From: Longimicrobium sp.
Lineage (GTDB): Bacteria; Gemmatimonadota; Gemmatimonadetes; Longimicrobiales; Longimicrobiaceae
Direction of reading: 5' to 3'
Assembly: GCF_035474595.1 (NCBI RefSeq)
Contig: NZ_DATIND010000156.1
Span: forward strand, 1 to 64,000
DNA length: 64,000 bases
Below are positions 58,037 to 64,000 of the stretch, one piece after another; within the stretch, counting starts at the first letter, position 1, and the number at the start of each line of letters is the position of its first letter. The translations under genes were made by a program, and so were the position numbers. Below the pieces are notes generated by a model. It did not search any database. It was not told where the DNA came from and worked only from the letters and a program-made list of their open reading frames with translations.

Positions 58037-59863
58037 CTAGTCCGCCGCCTCGCGGTCGCCGCCGGACGCGGACTGGATGCGGACGAACTGGAGCTCGTAG
58101 AGGCGCGCGTAGAGCCCGCCTTTCGCCAGCAGCTGCGCGTGGGTGCCGCGCTCGCGGATCTCGCCGTGTTGCAGCACCAGGATCTGGTCCGCGCCCTGGA
58201 CGGTGGACAGGCGGTGGGCGATGACCAGCGAGGTGCGGCCGCGCATCAGCTCGCGCAGCGCCTCCTCGATGCGCGCCTCCAGCTCGCTGTCGACCGACGA
58301 GGTGGCCTCGTCCAGCACCAGCACCAGCGGCTCGAACGCCAGCGCCCGCGCGAAGCTCACCAGCTGCCGCTCGCCCACCGAGAGCGAGGTCCCGCGCTCG
58401 CCCAGCGGCTGGTCGTACCCCGCCGGGAGGCGCGCCACGAAGGGCTCCAGCCCCACGCGCCGCGACGCCTCGTGCACCCGCTCGTCGGCGATGTCGTCGC
58501 GCCCCAGGCGGATGTTGCGGCGCACGTCCTCGCTGAACAGGAACACGTCCTGAAGCACCAGCCCGATCCGCCCGCGCAGCTCGGCCACGGGCACGCGGGG
58601 GATGGGCACGCCATCGAGCCGGATCTCCCCCCGCTCCGGCTCGTAGAAGCGCATCAGCAGGTTGATGATGGTGCTCTTCCCCGCCCCGGTCGCCCCCACG
58701 ATGGCCACCCGCTCCCCCGGCCGCGCGGTGAACGAGATCCCGCGCAGGATCCAGTCGCCCCCCTCGTCGTAGCGGAACCAGACATCGCGAAACTCGATCT
58801 CCCCCCGTCCGGGACTGGGGAGATGCAGCGGGTCGGGGGGGTCCTGGATCTCCGGCGCGGTGTCGACCAGCTCGAAGATGCGTTCGCTGGCCGCCATCGC
58901 CCCCTGCAGCAGGTTGTACTTCTCCGACAGGTCCTGGATGGGGCGGAAGAAGCGGCGCGTGTACTGGAGGAAGGCCGCCACCACGCCCACCGTCATGGTC
59001 CCCCCCAGCGACTGCCAGCCGCCGTACCAGAGGATGAGCGCCATCGCCACCGAGGTCAGCACCTCGATGACGGGAAAGAAGAGCGCGTAGTAGGTGATGG
59101 AGCGCAGGTTCACCAGCAGGTGGTCGCGGTTCACCTCGGCGAAGCGCTCCATCGACTGCCGCTCGCGCCCGAAGAGCTGGGTCACGCGCATCCCGCTCAG
59201 CTGCTCGGCAAGGTACGCGTTGATGCGCGCCAGCCGCACGCGGATGTCGCGGAAGGCGCGGCGGATGAGCGCGCGGAAGACGAACGCGGCGATGCCGACG
59301 AAGGGGAGGACGGCGAAGGTGACCAGCGCCAGCCGCCAGTCCAGCTTCACCATCGCCGCCAGGATGAAGACCAGGGTGAAGACGTCGCCGAAGACGGTGA
59401 CGATGCCGGAGGAAAAGGCCTCGTTCAGCGCCTCGACGTCGTTGGTCACCCGCGTCATCAGCCGCCCGACCGGGTGCCGGTCGAAGTAGCGCAGCGACAG
59501 GCGCTGGAGGTGCGCGAACACCTCCACGCGCAGGTCGTACATGATGCGCTGCCCCAGCCAGGTGGTCAGCAGCGTCTGCCCGTACTCGAAGAGGAAGGCC
59601 AGCACCAGCGACCCGAAGTACGCGGCCACGAGCACCGTCAGCAGGTGCAGGTCGCCCGTCGGCACGGCGCGGTCGAGCGCCACCTTGGTCAGGTACGGCC
59701 CGGCCAGCTCGGTGAACGAGCCGGCGAAGAGGAGGAACACGGCGAGCGCCACCCGCAGCCGGTAGGGCCGCAGATAGGAGAGCAGGCGCCGCATCAGCCG
59801 CATGTCGTACGGCTTTTCCAGCGGCTCTTCCTCGTGGTGCGCCGCGACGGCCGCGTCGCTCAT
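58037..59863 (-). CDS. ABC transporter permease/ATP-binding protein, MsbA-like
   Basis: A 608-residue half-transporter: six membrane helices in residues about 35-330, then an ABC domain with Walker A GATGAGKST, a Q-loop in GLVLQDVFLF, signature LSVGERQL, Walker B LVLDEA and H-loop AHRLST. It would work as a homodimer exporting lipid or drug. The frame is open to 60424, but the ATG at 59863 starts the normal N-terminus. It is monocistronic. The substrate is not clear. Confidence 0.93.
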   Translation of the reverse strand: MSDAAVAAHHEEEPLEKPYDMRLMRRLLSYLRPYRLRVALAVFLLFAGSFTELAGPYLTKVALDRAVPTGDLHLLTVLVAAYFGSLVLAFLFEYGQTLLTTWLGQRIMYDLRVEVFAHLQRLSLRYFDRHPVGRLMTRVTNDVEALNEAFSSGIVTVFGDVFTLVFILAAMVKLDWRLALVTFAVLPFVGIAAFVFRALIRRAFRDIRVRLARINAYLAEQLSGMRVTQLFGRERQSMERFAEVNRDHLLVNLRSITYYALFFPVIEVLTSVAMALILWYGGWQSLGGTMTVGVVAAFLQYTRRFFRPIQDLSEKYNLLQGAMAASERIFELVDTAPEIQDPPDPLHLPSPGRGEIEFRDVWFRYDEGGDWILRGISFTARPGERVAIVGATGAGKSTIINLLMRFYEPERGEIRLDGVPIPRVPVAELRGRIGLVLQDVFLFSEDVRRNIRLGRDDIADERVHEASRRVGLEPFVARLPAGYDQPLGERGTSLSVGERQLVSFARALAFEPLVLVLDEATSSVDSELEARIEEALRELMRGRTSLVIAHRLSTVQGADQILVLQHGEIRERGTHAQLLAKGGLYARLYELQFVRIQSASGGDREAAD

Positions 59864-60533
59864 CCGCGTCCTCCCACGAACGTGCGAGGACGCGGCCGAT
59901 GCCGTAGAGGAGCGAGCTGCGCGATGGTGTGCGTCATGGGCGGAACGTAGCCGGACGCCGGGGCCGATGCAACGTACGCTCCGGCAAGATGTTGAGGCGC
60001 AGGACGATGGCGCTCTCGCCCTCCTCCGCGTCCTATCCACCGTGCCTCGCCCGCGTGCACCGCTCTCGCTCTTCCCGTCGCGCGCACCACGTTCGATGCT
60101 GTTCCTCCCGCCGATGCTATCCCTCCGCCTCGCACCCTCTCCGGCCGGCCGAGGCCGTCCACCTCTCCCGTACCGGGAGAGGTAGCTGGACGGCATTGGC
60201 GTGGAAGAGGATACGTCCTGCCCGCCCGGCTCACCCCCCTCCCCCGGCTCGGATCTCGGCTCCGCGCCTCGGGCCGGACCGCCCGGAGCTCTCCGCGCCT
60301 CCGCGTCTCCGCGTGAGATTGCCGTTGAGGGCGTCCGGGCGTGAGCAGATGCCGTCGTCGCGCGACAACTGCGACGGCGGAAAGGCGGCGCCGGATGTTT
60401 TTCCGCCAGCAATGGCGATCGCATCCAAAGCCCGCTCCCGCAACCGCGTCGGCGCGCGCGGCGGCGTTGACAACGGCTGGACGGCGCCCGTACTATGCGG
60501 CGTTCTCACCTATCCCGCATTCCCGGCCCCGAC
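59864..60533. other. gene-free stretch with an inverted hairpin-repeat copy
   Basis: The interval between divergent genes contains the inverted copy of the ACCTCTCCC hairpin repeat at 60100-60205 (centre 60161-60183) and otherwise Arg/Pro-coding-like low-information sequence with no supported gene. The promoter of the solute-binding lipoprotein gene should be in the last 150 bases. Confidence 0.6.
60100..60205 (-). repeat. dispersed hairpin repeat (ACCTCTCCC arms), copy 3 (inverted)
   Basis: Complement of the 20345 and 34570 copies. Centre arms ACCTCTCCCG and CGGGAGAGGT, with the GGCCGGCC-type flank on one side and AATGCCGTCCAGCT on the other. Confidence 0.7.
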
Positions 60534-61718
60534 ATGCCCCACCCGCCTTTCCGCCGCAATGCACGGCTGCGGCATTCGGCACGCGCGCGCCGCGTGCCGG
60601 CCGTGCGCATGCTCGCGCTCGCGCTGGCGCTGGGCGGCTGCAAGGGCGCCGGCGGCGGAGGCGACGTGACCTTCGCGCTGGCGGGGCCGCTGAAGCAGGG
60701 ATACGGCATCGCCACCAAGCAGGGCGCCGACCTGGCGGTGAAGGAGATCAACGCCGCCGGGGGGATCAACGGCCGCAACCTGGTGCTGCTGGCCCGCGAC
60801 GACGGCGCCGACGCGCACACCGCCATCTCCATCGCCGCCGAGCTGGTGCGCGACGCCAAGGTGGTGGCGCTGGCCGGGCCGGTGAACTCGGGGACGACCA
60901 TCGCCTCGGCGCCCCTCTACAACGGCGAGTCCGACAGCGTGCGCGGCCGGCTCCCCGAGGTGGCGACCACGGCCACCTCGCCCGCCGTGAGCCGGCTGGG
61001 CGACTGGACCTACCGCGTGGCCTCGTCGGACTCGGCCAACGCGGTGGCGCTGGCGGCCACGGCGCGGGGGATGGCGCAGAACGTGGCCATCCTGTACACC
61101 AACGACGACTACGGCCGCGGGCTGGCGGGAAGCTTTCGCGACGCGCTGCTGAAGGCGGGCGGCACGGTGGCCGAGTACGACCCGTTCAACGACTCGACCG
61201 CCGACTTCTCGCCCTACCTGAAGCGGATGCAGTCGCGCGGGGTGCAGGTGGTGTTCATCGCCGGGCTGGACGTGGCCGGGGGGATCATCATCCGCCAGGC
61301 GCGGCAGCTGGGGATGCAGGCCCGCTTCATCGGCGGCGACGGGCTGGTCCCCCTGGCCGGGCAGGGGCCGACGTACGACGGGACGCTCGTCGGCCTCCTC
61401 TATCACCCCGCCGCGAACGACCGCGCGAAGGCCTTCGCCGCCGCGTACCGGCAGGCGTACGGGAGCGACCCCGACCCCTTCGCCGCGGCGGCGTACGACG
61501 CGGTGAACCTGCTGGCGGCGGCCGCGAAGGCGAACGGCGCGTCGCGAGAGGGGATCCAGCGCTATCTCCACACGCTCGGGCAGCCCGGCGGCGCGCAGGC
61601 GTTCCAGGGCGCCACGGGCGAGATCCGCTTCGACCGGAACGGCGACCCCGAGCAGAAGGCGTTCGCCGTGGGCGTCATCACGAACGGAACCATCCAGCTT
61701 AGCAACGGCACTCGATGA
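60534..61718 (+). CDS. ABC-type substrate-binding lipoprotein (Leu/Ile/Val-binding family)
   Basis: A 394-residue periplasmic-binding-protein-type lipoprotein. Basic N-region, short hydrophobic stretch and lipobox LALGGC at about residue 36 place it on a membrane. The Peripla_BP_6 fold is clear: [60 protein letters not shown] and [20 protein letters not shown]. It binds an amino acid or related solute. The ATG at 60534 is chosen to give a usable signal. No permease genes are adjacent; it is coupled (ATGA) to a chemoreceptor gene, so it probably works as a ligand-binding co-receptor. Confidence 0.82.
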   Translation: MPHPPFRRNARLRHSARARRVPAVRMLALALALGGCKGAGGGGDVTFALAGPLKQGYGIATKQGADLAVKEINAAGGINGRNLVLLARDDGADAHTAISIAAELVRDAKVVALAGPVNSGTTIASAPLYNGESDSVRGRLPEVATTATSPAVSRLGDWTYRVASSDSANAVALAATARGMAQNVAILYTNDDYGRGLAGSFRDALLKAGGTVAEYDPFNDSTADFSPYLKRMQSRGVQVVFIAGLDVAGGIIIRQARQLGMQARFIGGDGLVPLAGQGPTYDGTLVGLLYHPAANDRAKAFAAAYRQAYGSDPDPFAAAAYDAVNLLAAAAKANGASREGIQRYLHTLGQPGGAQAFQGATGEIRFDRNGDPEQKAFAVGVITNGTIQLSNGTR

Positions 61719-63430
61719 GCACTCGCGCCAACCGGTCCGGCTTCTTCCAGTCGATCCGGGACCGCCTGATCTGGGGCGGCGCGTTCCTGGTGATCCTGAT
61801 CACCGCGGGCGCGCTGGGAAGCCTGTGGACGGTGAGCCAGCTGACCGGCCGCATGGACGAGCGGCTGGGATCCCTGCGCCGCAGCACCGAGATCGGCAGC
61901 TCGCTGGAGTCGCTGATCCTGAACCAGATCGCCGCGGGCGAGCGCTACCTGGTGACGCCCAGCCCCGACATCGCCGAGCAGTTCGCCACGCTGGGGCGGC
62001 AGGGGCACGAGCAGCGGCGCCAGTACAAGGACCTGAAGGACCTGTCGCCCGCCGAGCAGCAGGAGATCGTGAAGGTGGAGGGGCTGCACTCGCGCATCGA
62101 GGTGGAGTACGCGCTGGCGCACGCCCAGCGCGACATCGGCGACACCGAGGGGGCGCTGCGCCGCGTGGCCGCCGTGCGCCCGCAGACGCAGGAGCTGCAG
62201 CAGGAGATCCGCAAGGTCAGCGCGGCGCAGGCCGAGAAGGTGGCCACCGCGTCCACGCAGCTGAAGGAGAACGCACGCAAGACCGAGCTGCTGCTGCTGC
62301 TGATCGGGCTGGTGGCCGCGGCCATCGCCGCCGGGCTGGTGTACACCACCATCCGCTCCATCACCCGCCCGCTGAACGAGCTGGTGGGCGCGGCCGACCG
62401 GCTGGGGCAGGGCGACCTGCGGGTGAGCCTGAACGGCAACATGACCGGCGAGTTCGCCTCGCTGGCCGGCGCGTTCAGCGGGATGGCGGTGCAGCTGCGC
62501 AACATCGTGAGCGAGACGGTGTCCACCGCCGAGCGCATCTCCACCTTCGCCTCGGACCTCTCCAGCATCTCCGAGGAGGTGGCGGCGTCGAGCGGAGAGG
62601 TGGCCACGGCCATGGTGGGGATCGCGGGGGGCGCCGAGAGCCAGAGCCACGGCCTGCAGGCCACGCAGGAGGCGCTGGACGAGATGAAGACGCGCACGCA
62701 GGAGATCGCCAACGCCAGCCGGATGGTGACCAGCCTGACCGGGCAGATCTTCGAGGTGGCGACGCGCTCGCGGCAGGAGGTTTCGACGGCGCTGGCCCGG
62801 CTGGTGGAGATCCGCGACGTGGTGCAGGCCAGCGCCAACCAGGTGACCGAGCTGGAGCAGACCTCGCTGCAGATCGACCGCTTCGTGGAGACCATCACCG
62901 GGATCGCGCGGCAGACCAACCTGCTGGCGCTGAACGCGGCCATCGAGGCGGCGCGCGCGGGCGAGCACGGCCGCGGCTTCGCGGTGGTGGCCGAGGAGGT
63001 GCGCAAGCTGGCCGAGGGCTCGGCGCGCGCGGCGCAGGAGGTCGCGCAGAACGTGCACGCCATCCGCTCGCGCATCGAGGGGGTGGTGGGAACGATGGCG
63101 CGCGGGCAGGAGAAGGTGGCCGACGTGGAGCACGTGTCCAAGGGCGCCGACGCCGCGCTGGAGCAGATCCTGGCCGCGGTCGACGGGGTGCGCCTGGCCG
63201 CCGGCCAGGTGGAGGACGCGGTGGGGCGCAACAGCGCGGCAATGGAGGGGGTGGAGATGGCGGTGGCCGAGGTCAGCGGCACGTCGGAAAGCCACGCCGC
63301 CAGCGCCGAGGAGGTCAGCGCCGCGGCCGAGGAGCAGAGTGCCGCCACGCAGGAGATGTCGGCCAGCAGCATGGAGCTGCTGCACTCGGCCGAGCGGATG
63401 CGGGAGCTGGTCTCCGGCTTCCAGACCTGA
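61715..63430 (+). CDS. methyl-accepting chemotaxis protein
   Basis: A 571-residue chemoreceptor. Membrane helix 1 lies at about 18-42, a four-helix-type periplasmic domain at about 43-190, membrane helix 2 at about 191-212 ([20 protein letters not shown]), then HAMP (about 213-265). A long signalling coiled coil carries the conserved hairpin tip near 400-440 ([20 protein letters not shown] and [17 protein letters not shown]). It feeds CheA via CheW. No CheR-binding pentapeptide is visible at the C-terminus. Its ATG overlaps the solute-binding gene stop (ATGA), implying they function together. It is the only chemoreceptor in the window. Confidence 0.95.
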   Translation: MSTRANRSGFFQSIRDRLIWGGAFLVILITAGALGSLWTVSQLTGRMDERLGSLRRSTEIGSSLESLILNQIAAGERYLVTPSPDIAEQFATLGRQGHEQRRQYKDLKDLSPAEQQEIVKVEGLHSRIEVEYALAHAQRDIGDTEGALRRVAAVRPQTQELQQEIRKVSAAQAEKVATASTQLKENARKTELLLLLIGLVAAAIAAGLVYTTIRSITRPLNELVGAADRLGQGDLRVSLNGNMTGEFASLAGAFSGMAVQLRNIVSETVSTAERISTFASDLSSISEEVAASSGEVATAMVGIAGGAESQSHGLQATQEALDEMKTRTQEIANASRMVTSLTGQIFEVATRSRQEVSTALARLVEIRDVVQASANQVTELEQTSLQIDRFVETITGIARQTNLLALNAAIEAARAGEHGRGFAVVAEEVRKLAEGSARAAQEVAQNVHAIRSRIEGVVGTMARGQEKVADVEHVSKGADAALEQILAAVDGVRLAAGQVEDAVGRNSAAMEGVEMAVAEVSGTSESHAASAEEVSAAAEEQSAATQEMSASSMELLHSAERMRELVSGFQT

Positions 63431-63436
63431 CAACAA

Positions 63437-63672
63437 AGTGCGGGAGTGCGGGAGTGCGGGAGTGCGTAAGTGCGATACTCATCGCGCTCTCCTCGCTTTC
63501 GATCAGACGAGAAAATCCCCCGCCGGCCCGGTGCCCGGCGGGGGATTTCTCCATCTCCCGATATCCCTCGTACTTCCGCACTCCCGCACTCCCGCACTCC
63601 CGCACTCCCGCACTCCCGCACTCCCGCACTCCCGCACTCCCGCACTCCCGCACTCCCGCACTTCCGCACTTC
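63437..63672. repeat. inverted pair of octanucleotide arrays after the MCP gene
   Basis: Left arm 63437-63475 (four AGTGCGGG-like units), right arm 63571-63672 (about ten CACTCCCG units ending in CACTTCCG). The arms are complementary and enclose a terminator. The left arm begins 6 bases after the MCP stop, and the right arm ends 3 bases before the stop codon of the next, convergent gene. Confidence 0.85.
63513..63548. terminator. bidirectional terminator inside the octanucleotide array pair
   Basis: AAATCCCCCGCCGG, 8-base loop, CCGGCGGGGGATTT: a 14-bp perfect stem with A/T ends on both sides. It serves the MCP gene and the convergent gene at 63676. Confidence 0.85.
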
Positions 63673-63675
63673 CGT

Positions 63676-64000
63676 TCAGCGGACGCGCACCATCCGGTAG
63701 GTGACCAGACGCTCCGGGCGCGTTGGCGTCGCGGGCCACCAGAGGACGGCCTCCCACTCGTCCGGGGCGCGGTAGCGGAACCGGTACCAGTTTCGCCCGG
63801 CCGCCTGCGGCGCGAAGGTCACCGAGCGGGCGTCGATCCGCGACGCGGCGGTGCGGGCGTCCGGGCCCAGGCGGCCGCCGCGGAGCACGAAGAAGGTGGG
63901 ATCCGTCGGGGCCGAGAAGCTGGAGTCCGCGAACGATTCCACCACCAGCGTGGAGTCGTCCTGGAAGCGGTAGCGCTCGTAGAACGCCGGCTGGTTCGTT
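63676..64000 (-). CDS. hypothetical protein, 5' end outside the window
   Basis: The last 107 codons of a gene that starts beyond base 64000. The visible part (FYERYRFQDDSTLVVESFAD, then RIDARSVTFAPQAAGRNWYR and the ending PERLVTYRMVRVR) looks like a beta-rich DUF1579- or lipocalin-like domain protein. No function is recognised. A GTG at 63945 could start an 89-residue version, but the frame is open to the window edge and the upstream residues (NQPAFYERYRFQDDST) look coding. Confidence 0.65.
   Translation of the reverse strand, partial: TNQPAFYERYRFQDDSTLVVESFADSSFSAPTDPTFFVLRGGRLGPDARTAASRIDARSVTFAPQAAGRNWYRFRYRAPDEWEAVLWWPATPTRPERLVTYRMVRVR

Noticed and set aside
63437-63672. Cys/Gly-repeat protein (RECGSAGV repeats) encoded across the octamer arrays
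   Set aside because: An 8-base unit shifts frame so that all frames give repeated residues; there is no ribosome-binding site or family, so it is a translation artefact of the array.

Overview
The window is GC-rich, gene-dense DNA from a diderm bacterium. It carries lgt and lspA, several lipoproteins, a periplasmic penicillin-acylase-type enzyme and an MsbA-type exporter. The LNLNPEDLQVTSF-type RiPP leader, the MglA/roadblock plus Che gene content and the style of the dispersed repeats suggest Gemmatimonadota, probably a Longimicrobium relative. That placement is inferred from content; no 16S rRNA gene is present.

Layout. 1-9.1 kb: tail of a Na+/drug-type ABC exporter whose permease is fused to a CPBP protease, an IS481-like insertion sequence, a stand-alone Lrp/AsnC ligand-binding protein, lgt, a frameshifted metallophosphoesterase, small membrane proteins and a lipid-kinase-type enzyme. 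9.1-18.6 kb: an orphan lanthipeptide-like precursor, a penicillin acylase homologue, two DUF2382 (YsnF/AvaK) stress-type proteins, recX, tRNA-Val, an HEVAH-motif membrane peptidase and a small secreted peptide with a defensin-like (CS-alpha-beta) cysteine pattern. 18.7-37.7 kb: a large minus-strand chemosensory/polarity cluster. In transcription order it holds cheW, cheY, cheA, cheC, TPR and DUF4388 scaffolds, three roadblock proteins, mglA, a two-gene insertion with a frameshift, a DnaA-family AAA+ protein without a DNA-binding domain, a second DUF4388-TPR protein, cheR, cheD, cheB, two cheW and a final TPR protein. 38-47.2 kb: an AbiEi-like/Fic fusion under four TTACCACGTAA-type sites, rluD-lspA, yggS-divIVA-purine nucleoside phosphorylase, and an addiction module. 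47.2-53.1 kb: tilS-hpt-ftsH-folP-cdaA, partly overlapping, ending in a c-di-AMP synthase. 53.1-64 kb: a probable c-di-GMP-I riboswitch ahead of a surface lipoprotein, an AbiEi/AbiEii pair with operator-like repeats, an ABC exporter, and a solute-binding lipoprotein translationally coupled to a chemoreceptor.

How it fits together. CheA, CheY, CheW, CheB, CheR, CheD and CheC form a complete excitation and adaptation set. MglA, the roadblock proteins and the TPR scaffolds resemble the polarity machinery that drives surface motility in myxobacteria, so the cluster probably couples chemosensing to cell polarity or surface movement. The distal binding-protein/chemoreceptor pair could be one of its inputs. 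Nucleotide second messengers also feature: a c-di-AMP synthase and a c-di-GMP-sensing RNA.

Intergenic space is rich in dispersed elements: octanucleotide (AGTGCGGG) arrays often in inverted pairs beside stop codons, a hairpin repeat with ACCTCTCCC arms, a GACGTCATCCTGAGG family, GGGGACAGG runs and a GAATGAATTC pair. One GGGGACAGG run lies inside a coding linker.
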